64,000 nt of DNA from Lentibacter algarum (GTDB lineage: Bacteria > Pseudomonadota > Alphaproteobacteria > Rhodobacterales > Rhodobacteraceae): the NCBI RefSeq assembly GCF_018860975.1, contig NZ_JAHKQI010000003.1, positions 200,854-264,853 on the forward strand. The letters run 5' to 3'. Within the stretch, counting starts at the first letter, position 1; each line of letters begins with the position of its first letter. A model generated the notes under the pieces. The model did not search any database and was not told the origin of the DNA. It was given only the letters and a program-made list of their open reading frames with translations. Below, one piece after another: positions 17,702 through 28,290 of the stretch. The position numbers and the translations under genes are program-made.

Positions 17702-19213
17702 ATGAGTGACCTCACTGCAAATATTGAAAAAGCCACCGCCTATCTCGCGCGGTTTGCCGACAACGGCGTGATGAACATCATCGACGGCAAGACTGTTCCC
17801 GCCCTCACGGGCCAGACATTTGACAACGCCTCACCGGTAGATGAAGCCTTCCTCTGTAAAGTGGCCAAATCCGGCGCAGCCGACATTGATGCCGCCGCGA
17901 AAGCCGCCCACGCAGCCTTCCCCGCTTGGCGTGACATGCCACTGGTCGAGCGCAAGAAGATCCTCCACAAAATCGCCGACGGCATTGTGGCCCGCGCTGA
18001 AGAGATCGCCTTTGCCGAGTGTCTCGACACCGGTCAAGCCATCCGCTTCATGTCAAAAGCCGCTCTGCGCGGCGCTGAGAACTTTCGCTTCTTCGCAGAC
18101 AAGGCCCCTGCCGCCCGCGACGGCCAAGCACTGCCCTCACCCACGTTGATGAACGTCACAACCCGCACACCGATCGGCCCTGTAGGCGTCATCACGCCCT
18201 GGAACACGCCTTTCATGCTCTCGACATGGAAGATCGCGCCAGCCTTGGCCGCGGGTTGCACCGTGGTGCATAAGCCAGCCGAGTTCAGCCCGATCACAGC
18301 GCATATCCTCGCCGAGATCGCCCATGAGGCGGGCCTACCGGCAGGCGTCTGGAACCTCGTCAACGGCTTTGGAGAAGATGCCGGAAAGGCGCTCACAGAG
18401 CACAAACTGATCAAAGCTATCGCCTTTGTCGGCGAAAGCAGCACCGGCAGCATGATCATGCGCCAAGGCTCGGAAACGCTCAAGCGTGTGCACTTTGAGC
18501 TTGGCGGCAAGAACCCCGTCATCGTGTTTGACGACGCCGATCAGGAGCGCGCGCTCGATGCCGCGATCTTCATGATCTACTCATTGAACGGCGAGCGCTG
18601 CACATCGTCGTCGCGCTTGCTCGTGCAAAAAAGCATCGCAGGGCAGTTCACTGACAAGCTTGTCAAACGTGTCGAGAACATCAAAGTCGGACACCCGCTT
18701 GACCCGGAAACAGAAGTCGGCCCGCTCATTCATAAAGTGCACTACGACAAAGTCTGTTCCTACTTTGACATCGCCAAGCAAGACGGCGCCACGATCGCAG
18801 CTGGCGGCAAGGCACCGCAAGGCAAAGGCCACTACGTGCGCCCGACACTGTTTACCGAGGCCACGCCTGACATGCGCATCGCTCAAGAGGAGATCTTCGG
18901 CCCCGTGCTGACCACGCTCACGTTTGAAACTGAGGAAGAAGCCCTCGAGATCGCCAATGGCACCGACTACGGCCTCACTGGCTATGTCTGGACGCAAGAC
19001 ATCACCCGAGCCATGCGCTTCACCGACAAGCTCGAAGCGGGGATGATCTGGGTTAACTCCGAGAACGTGCGCCACCTGCCTACGCCCTTCGGCGGCGTCA
19101 AAGCCTCAGGCATCGGACGCGACGGCGGCGAGTGGAGCTTTGACTTCTATATGGAGCAAAAACATATCGGCTTCGCCATTGGCGAGCACAAAATCCCGCG
19201 TCTCGGCGCTTGA
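17702..19213 (+). CDS. hpaE: 5-carboxymethyl-2-hydroxymuconate semialdehyde dehydrogenase
   Basis: HpaE oxidises the ring-opened semialdehyde to the dicarboxylate with NAD. The 503-residue aldehyde dehydrogenase has TPWNTPFMLSTWKIAPALA (substrate/NAD region), general base Glu266 in FELGGKNP, catalytic Cys300 in NGERCTSSSR, and the C-terminal FGGVKASGIGRDGGEWSFDFY signature typical of the HpaE/BADH group. Its position directly between hpaF and hpaD gives strong contextual support. Similar sequences include betaine and hydroxymuconic semialdehyde dehydrogenases, but the operon settles the assignment. Confidence 0.95.
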   Translation: MSDLTANIEKATAYLARFADNGVMNIIDGKTVPALTGQTFDNASPVDEAFLCKVAKSGAADIDAAAKAAHAAFPAWRDMPLVERKKILHKIADGIVARAEEIAFAECLDTGQAIRFMSKAALRGAENFRFFADKAPAARDGQALPSPTLMNVTTRTPIGPVGVITPWNTPFMLSTWKIAPALAAGCTVVHKPAEFSPITAHILAEIAHEAGLPAGVWNLVNGFGEDAGKALTEHKLIKAIAFVGESSTGSMIMRQGSETLKRVHFELGGKNPVIVFDDADQERALDAAIFMIYSLNGERCTSSSRLLVQKSIAGQFTDKLVKRVENIKVGHPLDPETEVGPLIHKVHYDKVCSYFDIAKQDGATIAAGGKAPQGKGHYVRPTLFTEATPDMRIAQEEIFGPVLTTLTFETEEEALEIANGTDYGLTGYVWTQDITRAMRFTDKLEAGMIWVNSENVRHLPTPFGGVKASGIGRDGGEWSFDFYMEQKHIGFAIGEHKIPRLGA

Positions 19214-19231
19214 AACAGATCGGAGAAAACA

Positions 19232-20212
19232 ATGCCAGTCCCATCCCCAGTCCTCTATCCTCCGTTCAACATCGTGCGGCTTTCTCATGTTGAATACCGC
19301 GTCAAAGACCTTGCCAAAAGCCGCGCCTTTTACGTCGACACGCTTGGCCTGCAAGTCTCGTTTGAAGACGGCGAGCGCATCTACCTCCGTGCCTTGGAAG
19401 AACGCGGCCACCACTGCATTGTGCTGGTTAAAGCCGATACTGCCGACGTCGGCGTGCTGGGCTTCAAGCTCTATGACGAACCAGACCTGGAAAAAGCCGA
19501 AAAGTGGTTTTCGGACAAAGGCTTGCCAACTGAATGGGTTACCCGCCCGCACATGGGAAAGACCCTACGCACGCGCGACCCTTGGGGCATCCCGCTTGAG
19601 TTTTATGTCAAAATGGACCGCCTCGCGCCAATCCATCAGGAATACAAACGCTATATGGGCGTGAGGCCCCTGCGGATTGATCATTTCAACATGTTTTCAA
19701 GCGATGTTGACGCGAGCGTGGCGTTTTACAACGAGATCGGATTTCGCACGACAGAATACACCGAAGACGCCGAGAGCGGCAAAGTCTGGGCGGCTTGGAT
19801 GCACCGCAAAGGCGGCGTGCATGACGTGGCCTTTACCAACGGCACCGGCCCTCGCCTGCACCATTCGGCCTTCTGGGTTCCCACACCGCTGGCGATCATT
19901 GACCTGCTTGATCTGATGAGCACGACAGGCTGGGTCGAAAACATTGAGCGCGGCCCCGGGCGGCACGGCATTTCCAATGCATTCTTCCTCTATGTGCTTG
20001 ACCCTGACGGCCATAGAATTGAGATCTATTGCTCGGACTATCAGACAGTTGACCCTGACCTGGAAGCCATCAAATGGGATCTGACCGACCCGCAACGCCA
20101 AACGCTTTGGGGCGCCGCCGCCCCGCGCTCTTGGTTTGAACACGGCAGCGTCTTTGATGGAGCCGAAACACGCGAAAGCGCGCTCAAGGCGCAACCGATC
20201 ATTGCGCCGTGA
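19232..20212 (+). CDS. hpaD: 3,4-dihydroxyphenylacetate 2,3-dioxygenase
   Basis: HpaD opens the aromatic ring of homoprotocatechuate by extradiol cleavage. The 326-residue protein has two vicinal-oxygen-chelate domains (about 15-130 and 148-270). The metal ligands are visible as His151 (RIDHFNMFSS), His211 (LHHSAFW) and Glu264 (HRIEIYCSDY), the arrangement of the Fe/Mn class I enzymes such as those of Brevibacterium and Arthrobacter. AGATCGGAGAAAACA precedes ATG 19232. The position after hpaE matches the pathway order. Confidence 0.95.
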   Translation: MPVPSPVLYPPFNIVRLSHVEYRVKDLAKSRAFYVDTLGLQVSFEDGERIYLRALEERGHHCIVLVKADTADVGVLGFKLYDEPDLEKAEKWFSDKGLPTEWVTRPHMGKTLRTRDPWGIPLEFYVKMDRLAPIHQEYKRYMGVRPLRIDHFNMFSSDVDASVAFYNEIGFRTTEYTEDAESGKVWAAWMHRKGGVHDVAFTNGTGPRLHHSAFWVPTPLAIIDLLDLMSTTGWVENIERGPGRHGISNAFFLYVLDPDGHRIEIYCSDYQTVDPDLEAIKWDLTDPQRQTLWGAAAPRSWFEHGSVFDGAETRESALKAQPIIAP

Positions 20213-20260
20213 GGGCGGTTTTTGAGTATTTTTGCAAAAGGAAAAGCCGGAGGGACTTAG

Positions 20261-20575
20261 ATGTGTAACACAGCTTCCGAAGGCACAGCCAAAGGCGAAG
20301 TGCTGATCGACAACGGGCGGGTGCGGGTGACGCGCTGGTCGTTTGCTGCGCGCGGTGACAACACCGGCTGGCACCGCCACGAGTATGACTACGTGGTCGT
20401 GCCACTGTTTGACGGAGTGCTGGAAATTGACTTGCCGGATGGTGAAAAAATGACAGCCGAGTTGCAAAACGGCGTGCCATATTATCGCGAGATCGGCACC
20501 GAGCATGACGTGATCAACGGCAATGATTTTGCCTGTGCATTTATAGAAGTCGAGTTGCTCGACAAGAAGGGATAA
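20261..20575 (+). CDS. small cupin-domain protein within the hpa operon
   Basis: This 104-residue single-domain cupin has metal-binding motif 1 in GWHRHEYDYVVVPLFDG (His pair, Glu and Tyr near 41-48) and a weaker second motif GTEHDVING. It sits between hpaD and hpaG, three bases ahead of the latter, with a GGAGGG ribosome binding site. It is not one of the known hpa enzymes. A role as a pathway accessory such as an isomerase or oxygen-sensitive metal protein is possible but not shown by sequence. Confidence 0.85.
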   Translation: MCNTASEGTAKGEVLIDNGRVRVTRWSFAARGDNTGWHRHEYDYVVVPLFDGVLEIDLPDGEKMTAELQNGVPYYREIGTEHDVINGNDFACAFIEVELLDKKG

Positions 20576-20578
20576 GCC

Positions 20579-21433
20579 ATGCGATTTGCGACTGTAAATA
20601 CCAACGAAGGCCAACTTTTTGGCGCGGTTGTTGAGGGCGGCTTCTTGGCGCTTTCTGATGAGTTTCCGCAGTGGACAACGATGCGTGATGTGATCGCGGC
20701 TGGTGGCTTGCCCGAGCTTGAAGCTGCGGCGCAAGGCCGTGCAGTGACACATCAAGATGGCAGCTTTCAATACGCCATTCCGGTGCCAAACCCCGAGAAG
20801 ATCATCTGTGTTGGTGTGAACTTCCCCGACCGCAACGCCGAGTATAAAGACGGGCAAGACGCCCCGCCAAATATGTCGCTGTTTCCGCGATTTGCCCGCA
20901 GCTTTACCGGCCACGGCGAGGCGCTTGTAAGGCCGCCGGAGACACCGCAGCTCGACTATGAAGGCGAGATCGCAGTTGTCATAGGCAAAGGCGGCCGTCG
21001 CATTTCACAAGCGAATGCCTTTGATCACATCGCCGCCCTAAGTCTCTGTAATGAAGGTACTTTACGCGACTGGGTGCGCCACGCCAAGTTCAACGTCACT
21101 CAAGGAAAAAACTGGGACAGCTCTGGCGCTATCGGCCCTTGGCTTGTGCCGTTTAAAGACGCCAAGCAGCTTGACGACATCCGCCTGACGACACATGTGA
21201 ACGGTGAGTTGCGTCAGGACGATCGCACCTCGCGGATGCTCTTCCCGATCCGGCGGCAGATCGAATATATCTCGACATTCACCACGCTTGTTGCTGGCGA
21301 TATCATCATCACCGGCACGCCCACGGGCGCAGGCGCACGCTTTGATCCGCCGCGCTATCTGGTGCCCGGTGACGAGATCATTGTCGCCGCTGAAGGCATC
21401 GGTGAGCTCCGAAATACGGTGCGTGACGAATGA
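20579..21433 (+). CDS. hpaG: fumarylacetoacetate hydrolase family protein, HpaG-like
   Basis: In this pathway HpaG decarboxylates 5-oxopent-3-ene-1,2,5-tricarboxylate and then isomerises the product. The 284-residue protein has one FAH domain with the metal ligand motif LDYEGEIAVVIGKGGR (acidic pair near 123-127), the KNWDSSGAIGPWLV segment and ITGTPTGAGA near the end. Enterobacterial HpaG is a fusion of two FAH domains; here a single domain is encoded, as in some other bacteria. It may carry one or both activities. It overlaps hpaH by four bases (ATGA). Confidence 0.85.
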   Translation: MRFATVNTNEGQLFGAVVEGGFLALSDEFPQWTTMRDVIAAGGLPELEAAAQGRAVTHQDGSFQYAIPVPNPEKIICVGVNFPDRNAEYKDGQDAPPNMSLFPRFARSFTGHGEALVRPPETPQLDYEGEIAVVIGKGGRRISQANAFDHIAALSLCNEGTLRDWVRHAKFNVTQGKNWDSSGAIGPWLVPFKDAKQLDDIRLTTHVNGELRQDDRTSRMLFPIRRQIEYISTFTTLVAGDIIITGTPTGAGARFDPPRYLVPGDEIIVAAEGIGELRNTVRDE

Positions 21434-22224
21434 CACCAGCGCAGATCAAAGCCGCCGCGCAAGCCCTATATGAGGCTGAGCAAACAAGCGAGCAAATCGG
21501 CGTATTGTCACAGCAGTACCCCGGCATCACAATGGACGACGCATATGCCATTCAGGCAGGCTTGGTCGCCCTGAAACAGGCCAAGGGTGACGAGGTGATA
21601 GGCTGGAAGATCGGCCTCACCAGCCGCGCGATGCAGATGGCGCTTAACATCGACATCCCTGACAGTGGCGTGTTGCTGGAAAGCATGCGCTTTGAAAGTG
21701 GAGCGAGCATTCCACAGGGTCGATTTATCCAGCCGCGCGTCGAGGCTGAAATCGCTTTCGTGATGAAAGCCCCCCTCAAAGGCCGCGTCACACGTGAGCA
21801 AGTGATCGCCGCGACTGACTATGTCGCGCCCAGCCTTGAGATCCTTGATACCCGAGTGCAGCGGGTTGATCCTTCTAGCGGACAGACGCGCAAAATTTTT
21901 GACACCATCGCCGATAACGCCGCCAATGCTGGCATCGTGCTTGGCGAAGCGCGTTTTGATCCGGCCTCAGACTTACGTTGGATCGGCGCAATCGTCTCGG
22001 CCAACGGACAAGTCGAAGAAACCGGCCTTGGCGCAGGCGTGCTCAATGATCCGGTAGAAGGCATCGTTTGGCTCGCTGCTCGCATGGAGCTTTACGGGCA
22101 AAGCATCAAAGCCGGGCAAGTCATCTTGTCAGGGTCGTTCATCCGCCCGCTTGAGTGCCCAGCCGATACGCACATCGTGGCCGACTTTGGCGCATGGGGC
22201 ACCGTCAGTTGCCGCTTTGAATAA
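21430..22224 (+). CDS. hpaH: 2-oxo-hept-4-ene-1,7-dioate hydratase
   Basis: HpaH adds water to 2-oxohept-4-ene-1,7-dioate, giving the substrate of the HpaI aldolase. The 264-residue protein matches the hydratase/decarboxylase branch of the FAH superfamily: GWKIGLTSRAMQ (about 56-67), the acidic metal site PRVEAEIAFVM (near 98-108), YVAPSLEILDTR and the C-terminal GQVILSGSF. Coupled to hpaG by ATGA. It is the last gene of the run and overlaps the convergent phnM-like gene by 20 bases. No hpaI aldolase or hpaBC hydroxylase is in the window. Confidence 0.92.
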   Translation: MTPAQIKAAAQALYEAEQTSEQIGVLSQQYPGITMDDAYAIQAGLVALKQAKGDEVIGWKIGLTSRAMQMALNIDIPDSGVLLESMRFESGASIPQGRFIQPRVEAEIAFVMKAPLKGRVTREQVIAATDYVAPSLEILDTRVQRVDPSSGQTRKIFDTIADNAANAGIVLGEARFDPASDLRWIGAIVSANGQVEETGLGAGVLNDPVEGIVWLAARMELYGQSIKAGQVILSGSFIRPLECPADTHIVADFGAWGTVSCRFE

Positions 22225-23359
22225 ACCGCGCGGCGATGTCACCTGACATGTGGCTAATGCGCCCGCCAGCGATGGTCGCTGCGAGGCGCTTGGTTCCAGC
22301 ATCAACGATCATCATATCGGCGCGCTTGCCCGTCTCTAGGGTGCCCCTGTCAGTCAGCCCCAAAAGCCGCGCAGGCCCGCTTGAGACCAGCGCCCAAGCG
22401 CCCGCCAAATCGAGCAAACCGGCGGCTTCAACAAAGAAAGCCGCCCGGCGCATCGAAGGGTAGTGATAGTCGGATGCAAGCGCGTGGCAATGACCCATGG
22501 CGATCAGATCAACCGCACTGACGTTGCCATTATGAGAGCCGCCACGCACGACGTTCGGCGCGCCCAAAATCACACCTGCGCCACTCTCGCCAGCCGCTTC
22601 ACCGGCTTCCATCGTTTCGGGAAATTCGGCCAGCGCAACGCCCGCATTTGCCCAAAAAACGCGGTCTTCACGAGTGCGGTCATCGTGGCTCCCAAGGCGC
22701 ACATTTTTGGCCGCCAGACGCTCTGCAAGTGCGGTCACCGCCGCCGGAACTTTAGCGCGGTCATCATGCATCTTTTGCAACTGCTTGTGCAGCGTTTCGG
22801 GGCTGCGCCGGCTCTTCAGGGCCATGCCGTTCAAGCGCCGGGGCACAAGCCCCTTTTCGAGCCGCTCATGCTGGATGTGATCATTGAAGACAACATATTT
22901 AACAGCATGTTTTTCAACAAGCTTTTCAAACTCATCGTAGTCATCCAGCATATGTGTTTCAAAACGTAATTGCGCCTGAAGATCAGTGATCACTTGCTCC
23001 TGAACCAGCCGCAAAGTGCCAAGGAACTTGTCGGCAAACTCGGCCCCGCGCAACCCGCCTTCCCAGCTGAAAAACTGCGCCATCGTCGCCGTGGTGATGC
23101 CATTGGCCGCGAGCTCGGCTTCCGCCGCGCGCAGCCCATCGCTCATGTCCTTCATCGCCCCCCGTCGCACCGCAACATGGCGTTCAAAACCGTCACCGTG
23201 AATGTCTACAAGCCCCGGCAAAACGAGGTAGCCCTCAAGGTTTACGTCGCGCTCGGCACGCTCGCAAATCACCCCGTCAGAAAAGGCCAGCGGCTCTTGG
23301 TTAACACCGTCAGCCCGCAGCACATCTGCGCCCGTCAAGCGCAACGCCAGTTCAGTCAT
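22205..23359 (-). CDS. phnM: PhnM-like amidohydrolase (ribose 1-methylphosphonate 5-triphosphate diphosphatase family)
   Basis: PhnM removes pyrophosphate from a triphosphate intermediate of the C-P lyase pathway. The 384-residue protein is recognised from [20 protein letters not shown] (HxD-type metal motif near 52-56), [22 protein letters not shown] and [11 protein letters not shown]. It is chosen to start at ATG 23359 rather than TTG 23362; the start overlaps the end of the upstream lipase-like gene by eight bases. No other phn genes are in the window, so a stand-alone or different phosphohydrolase role is possible. Confidence 0.88.
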   Translation of the reverse strand: MTELALRLTGADVLRADGVNQEPLAFSDGVICERAERDVNLEGYLVLPGLVDIHGDGFERHVAVRRGAMKDMSDGLRAAEAELAANGITTATMAQFFSWEGGLRGAEFADKFLGTLRLVQEQVITDLQAQLRFETHMLDDYDEFEKLVEKHAVKYVVFNDHIQHERLEKGLVPRRLNGMALKSRRSPETLHKQLQKMHDDRAKVPAAVTALAERLAAKNVRLGSHDDRTREDRVFWANAGVALAEFPETMEAGEAAGESGAGVILGAPNVVRGGSHNGNVSAVDLIAMGHCHALASDYHYPSMRRAAFFVEAAGLLDLAGAWALVSSGPARLLGLTDRGTLETGKRADMMIVDAGTKRLAATIAGGRISHMSGDIAARFIQSGN

Positions 23360-24107
23360 CAATGCGGTTCCAGCGCCAGTCCCAGATCAAATCCTGTAGA
23401 GTCAGCTCATGGTCAAAAGCCCCGTTTTCAAGAAACTCGACAACCTCTCCAACGACCAGCGGGTTGTTCATCAAAAACGTATGTGTCACCGGCAAGACAA
23501 TGTGGTCCTTCATCCCGTTCACGCGCGTTTCAGCAACAGCTACTTTGCCGTCGTCCGGCCCTTCAACAAGGCTTGAAAGCGCAGGATTAATCGAGCGATC
23601 GCCTGCAATCACGCCAAGATCAAAGTCAACATCAGGCAGATGCGCCGCGATCGAGTCAGGCCCGGTGCCAAGCTGCAATCCCGCTGGCCCGTGGATCCAG
23701 CCAAAGGCTTCGTAACCGCCCAGCTCGTCAACAATTTGCGCCCCCTGATTGGGCGGTGCAAGCATTACAACGCGGCCTAGATTTTCCGGTTTCTGGCCTG
23801 CAAACCAATACCGCAGCACAATTCCACCCATCGAATGAGTGACAAAATGCACGGTCTCATCCTGTGCCGCACCATCTTCGCTGCAAGCCTTGATCGCAGC
23901 AGGCATAACTTCAGTTGCCAAGGCTCCGACGGTTTCACTCGTGGAAGGATACCCGGGCCGCACGACTGTATAGCCGCGCAATTCAAGCACCTCCTCAAGC
24001 AAAAACAACGACCCTTCAGTGCGTGCAAGCCCGTGCAAGAGAACAACACAATCAGCCCGCACAACGGCAGGTGTCATGGCAATCAAAAAAGCAAATACAA
24101 ATTTCAT
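23352..24107 (-). CDS. secreted alpha/beta hydrolase (lipase-like)
   Basis: This 251-residue protein starts with a Sec signal peptide ([18 protein letters not shown], cleavage near residue 18). The mature part has the oxyanion HGLAR motif (25-29) and nucleophile elbow THSMGG with Ser92, placing it with triacylglycerol lipase/esterase-like hydrolases; the family DUF description often calls these alpha/beta fold hydrolases with GPI inositol-deacylase resemblance. It ends in a Trp-rich [13 protein letters not shown]. The downstream phnM-like gene overlaps it, so both are made from one transcript. Substrate unknown. Confidence 0.85.
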   Translation of the reverse strand: MKFVFAFLIAMTPAVVRADCVVLLHGLARTEGSLFLLEEVLELRGYTVVRPGYPSTSETVGALATEVMPAAIKACSEDGAAQDETVHFVTHSMGGIVLRYWFAGQKPENLGRVVMLAPPNQGAQIVDELGGYEAFGWIHGPAGLQLGTGPDSIAAHLPDVDFDLGVIAGDRSINPALSSLVEGPDDGKVAVAETRVNGMKDHIVLPVTHTFLMNNPLVVGEVVEFLENGAFDHELTLQDLIWDWRWNRIDD

Positions 24108-24166
24108 GGGCTTGAGATAAGCGTAAAGCCTGCCTTATTAAAGAGGGAAATAGGAGGAATGCTACG

Positions 24167-24625
24167 TTGCCTAGACGCCCGATCCGCCTCGCAACCCGCG
24201 CCATAATCTTGGTTAACGACGAGTTGCTCATGGTAAATGCATGGCCTCAAAACCGGACTGAAAGCGAAAACGACCTCTGGTGTGCGCCCGGCGGCGGGGC
24301 CGATCCGCACCACAGCTTGCCCGAAAACCTTGCCCGTGAGGTGCATGAGGAAACAGGGTTAACTGTCACCGTCGGCGCGCCCTGTATGGTGAACGAGTTT
24401 CACGCGCCCGAGCGCTCATTCCATCAGGTTGATATCTACTTTCGCTGCACAGTTATCTCCGGCCAACTTTCCGAAGACTGGCAAGATCCGGAGCATATCG
24501 TCACCAGGCGCAAGTTTTTCAGCCGTGACGCGCTCAAGCAAATCCGCTTCAAGCCCGACAGCCTGCCCGATGTCGCTTGGGGCGATGGGTTCGCCTATGA
24601 TCCCCTCGAACCTTTGGTTCGATAA
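24167..24625 (+). CDS. Nudix hydrolase
   Basis: This 152-residue protein has a Nudix box at residues 43-65 with REVHEETGL (Arg57, Glu58, Glu61, Glu62); the upstream consensus Glu is His49. The start is taken as TTG 24167, nine bases after AGGAGG at 24152-24157; the nearby ATG at 24159 is in another frame that stops quickly. Substrate unknown. It is divergent from the lipase-like gene and its 3' end overlaps the convergent EamA gene by 31 bases. Confidence 0.88.
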   Translation: MPRRPIRLATRAIILVNDELLMVNAWPQNRTESENDLWCAPGGGADPHHSLPENLAREVHEETGLTVTVGAPCMVNEFHAPERSFHQVDIYFRCTVISGQLSEDWQDPEHIVTRRKFFSRDALKQIRFKPDSLPDVAWGDGFAYDPLEPLVR

Positions 24626-25443
24626 AGCGACAGCGCCACGCCGCCAAGCACCATCGCGGCAGAGACCAGCAGCTTCACGCTCAGCATTTCGTCCAGCAAA
24701 AGCGCCCCGCCGAGCACGGCCATAACCGGCACCGTCAGCTGTGCAACTGCGGCTGTGCTCACGCTCAACTGCGGCAAAACCCGATACCAAAGCGCGTAGC
24801 CCAGCCCGGAGGTGACAGCGCCTGACAGGCAAGCCAGCGCAACGCCCTCAGACGTGGGCCAACTTGGCACCAGAGCCCAAAGCAGCAAGGCAAAAGGCGC
24901 CGCCAGCACGAAGTTTCCGGCTGTGGCGCTCATGGCGTCTTGCGCACCCCGCCCGACCAAAGAGTAAACGCCCCAGCCAACCGCTGCGAGCAGCATCATC
25001 GCCACACTCAGCCCCGTCACGGCTCCCTCGCCACTCGGCCACATCAGCAAGCACAATCCGGCAAAGGCCAGCACCGTTCCGGCCCATTTTGCGGCCGATA
25101 TGCGCTCCCGACCGGCCAGCGCGGCGGCAAACATTGTCACTTGCACGCCGCCAAACAGCAAGAGCGCTCCGGCTCCTGCATCCAAGCTGACGTAAGCAAA
25201 GGAAAAGCCCAGCACATAGGCCAACAACGATGCAACACCAACGGTCGAGCCGCCCTTCCAAGGCACCTGCCCGCTGCGAACCGATGCCAGCCCCCCCAGC
25301 ACCAATGCGCCGGAAAACAACCGGATCGCCGCAAATGCCGCTGGCTCCGTAGCACCCGTGGCAAGGGCCAGACGGGTGATCACCGAGTTTGCTGCAAATG
25401 CCGCCATCGTCAAAGTGACTAGCCAGAACAACCGCACTCTCAA
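24595..25443 (-). CDS. EamA/DMT family transporter
   Basis: This 282-residue protein has about ten hydrophobic helices in two EamA repeats, with the typical first-helix ANSVITRLAL motif and the C-terminal VPVMAVLGGALLLDE stretch. DMT permeases export or import metabolites such as amino acids; no substrate can be assigned. It starts four bases inside the end of the acetyltransferase gene upstream (ATGA) and is therefore coupled to it. Confidence 0.9.
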   Translation of the reverse strand: MRVRLFWLVTLTMAAFAANSVITRLALATGATEPAAFAAIRLFSGALVLGGLASVRSGQVPWKGGSTVGVASLLAYVLGFSFAYVSLDAGAGALLLFGGVQVTMFAAALAGRERISAAKWAGTVLAFAGLCLLMWPSGEGAVTGLSVAMMLLAAVGWGVYSLVGRGAQDAMSATAGNFVLAAPFALLLWALVPSWPTSEGVALACLSGAVTSGLGYALWYRVLPQLSVSTAAVAQLTVPVMAVLGGALLLDEMLSVKLLVSAAMVLGGVALSLYRTKGSRGS

Positions 25444-25919
25444 ACCCCCTCAAAGGCTTTGTGATAGCCCAGTTTTAGCGCCTTCGCTTCTGACTTCGGG
25501 CCATAATACATCGTATGCTCAACGGGATAGGGTGTCTCAAAAAGCTCTGCTTTGGCGCGTGAAAACCCGACACCCTCATACAGATCGGAGCGTCCGAGCA
25601 CCACGATCTCGGCACGCGTCGCCTCGGCCCAAGCCACAAGCTGGCCCATCATGCGGCGGCCAAGCCCCTTGCCTTGCCAGTCTGGTGCGACAGCCACAGG
25701 CGCGAGGCAAAGCCAGCCCTTAGGTGCAACCATGTAGGACAGCGCGTAATAACCAGCCAAAACGCCGCCCGCGGGCAAAACCATCTCGCCCGCAATCGCA
25801 CCCGCCTTGCGCAGCCGTTCAACAAGCCGCACTTCATCGGTGCCGCCAAAAGCCACCTCAAGCAAGGCACTCACCTCGGCCTCTTCCCCGGCCTTCATCG
25901 GCCTCACAAAGTCCAACAT
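25440..25919 (-). CDS. GNAT family N-acetyltransferase (YhbS-like)
   Basis: The 159-residue protein has GNAT motif A in LAPVAVAPDWQGKGLGRRMM (acetyl-CoA pyrophosphate loop WQGKGLG near 86-92) and the motif B YEGVGFSRA. It resembles the second GNAT in the window (12890-13375) in layout only. The C-terminal tail with KALKLGYHKAFEGV is extra. Substrate unknown. It leads a two-gene unit with the EamA permease, which could export or import the acetylated compound (inference). Confidence 0.88.
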   Translation of the reverse strand: MLDFVRPMKAGEEAEVSALLEVAFGGTDEVRLVERLRKAGAIAGEMVLPAGGVLAGYYALSYMVAPKGWLCLAPVAVAPDWQGKGLGRRMMGQLVAWAEATRAEIVVLGRSDLYEGVGFSRAKAELFETPYPVEHTMYYGPKSEAKALKLGYHKAFEGV

Positions 25920-25996
25920 CCCGCGCCCTTTCGGCTTTTCCTTTGCAAAATACTCCCTGCGGAGCTTCCGAGCTCACCATAAGGAGCCGCGGCCAA

Positions 25997-26028
25997 ATGA
26001 AAAGGGGCCGCCTTGCAGCAGCCCCTTT
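25997..26028 (-). terminator. Rho-independent terminator of groESL
   Basis: On the minus strand AAAGGGGCTGC and GCGGCCCCTTT pair (11 bp with one U-G wobble) around loop TGCAAG, followed by TTCATTT. It lies about 85 bases after the groEL stop. Two smaller hairpins (26093-26108 and 26058-26074) lie between groEL and this structure. Confidence 0.75.
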
Positions 26029-26112
26029 CTTTACTTTTGAGCGTTCCCTCTCGGCATCTTCACGAAGGGTGAAGAGCCTGTCGGGCTGCTGACATTCCTA
26101 AAGGAATGCAGC

Positions 26113-27774
<1,662 letters not shown>

Positions 27775-27802
27775 CTAAATTCTAAATTTCGGGGAAGGAC
27801 GA

Positions 27803-28090
27803 TTAGGCGATAAGGCCCATGATGTCGGATTCTTTCATGATCAGCAGCTCTTCGCCGTCGATCGTGACTTCGGTGCCTGACCATTTGCCGAACAAAACGC
27901 GGTCGCCCGCTTTTACGTCCATGTCAATGCGCTTGCCGTCTTCGTCACGTGCGCCGGCACCAACAGAGATAACTTCGCCTTCAGCAGGCTTTTCTTTGGC
28001 GCTTTCAGGGATGATAAGTCCGCCAGCAGTTTTTTCGTCGCCTTCTACGCGGCGAACGACTACGCGGTCGTGAAGCGGTGTAAATGCCAT
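27803..28090 (-). CDS. groES: co-chaperonin GroES
   Basis: GroES is the heptameric lid of GroEL. The 95-residue protein has the [14 protein letters not shown] start, the mobile loop [17 protein letters not shown] (about 17-33) and [21 protein letters not shown]. The start is ATG 28090, preceded by AAGGAGCC; an upstream in-frame ATG at 28120 would add ten residues absent from homologues. CIRCE and a promoter lie just upstream. Confidence 0.98.
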   Translation of the reverse strand: MAFTPLHDRVVVRRVEGDEKTAGGLIIPESAKEKPAEGEVISVGAGARDEDGKRIDMDVKAGDRVLFGKWSGTEVTIDGEELLIMKESDIMGLIA

Positions 28091-28144
28091 CAGATGAGGC
28101 TCCTTACGCTTGAGTTTCAATTGTTACCCGCTGCTTGAGCAGGT

Positions 28145-28171
28145 TTAGCACTCACCACATGCGAGTGCTAA
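28145..28171 (-). promoter_or_regulatory. CIRCE operator (HrcA binding site)
   Basis: A perfect TTAGCACTC-N9-GAGTGCTAA inverted repeat stands 55 bases upstream of the groES start. This is the exact binding consensus of the heat-shock repressor HrcA, whose activity depends on GroEL itself. hrcA is not in the window. Confidence 0.97.
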
Positions 28172-28178
28172 CGACGCA

Positions 28179-28207
28179 TAGTTAGGTTCGGTTTTGAAGC
28201 GAGTCAA
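28179..28207 (-). promoter_or_regulatory. predicted groESL promoter
   Basis: Read on the minus strand, TTGACT (28207-28202) and TAACTA (28184-28179) are separated by 17 bases. A transcript starting just downstream would begin at the edge of CIRCE, so HrcA binding would block it. The CTTGAC -35 would also suit the alphaproteobacterial heat-shock sigma factor RpoH. Confidence 0.6.
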
Positions 28208-28290
28208 GGAAGCTCGTAAGAAAGCTTGCACAAAACTTGAGCTCACCGTTCATAGCGCCTAACTTGGCGGGGCAATGCTTTGAGGTTCTC

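Noticed and set aside
19697-20914. Long open frame of 405 codons on the minus strand across hpaD, cupin and hpaG
   Set aside because: It lies antisense to well-supported hpa genes and its protein sequence resembles no family; it is an artefact of high GC codon structure.
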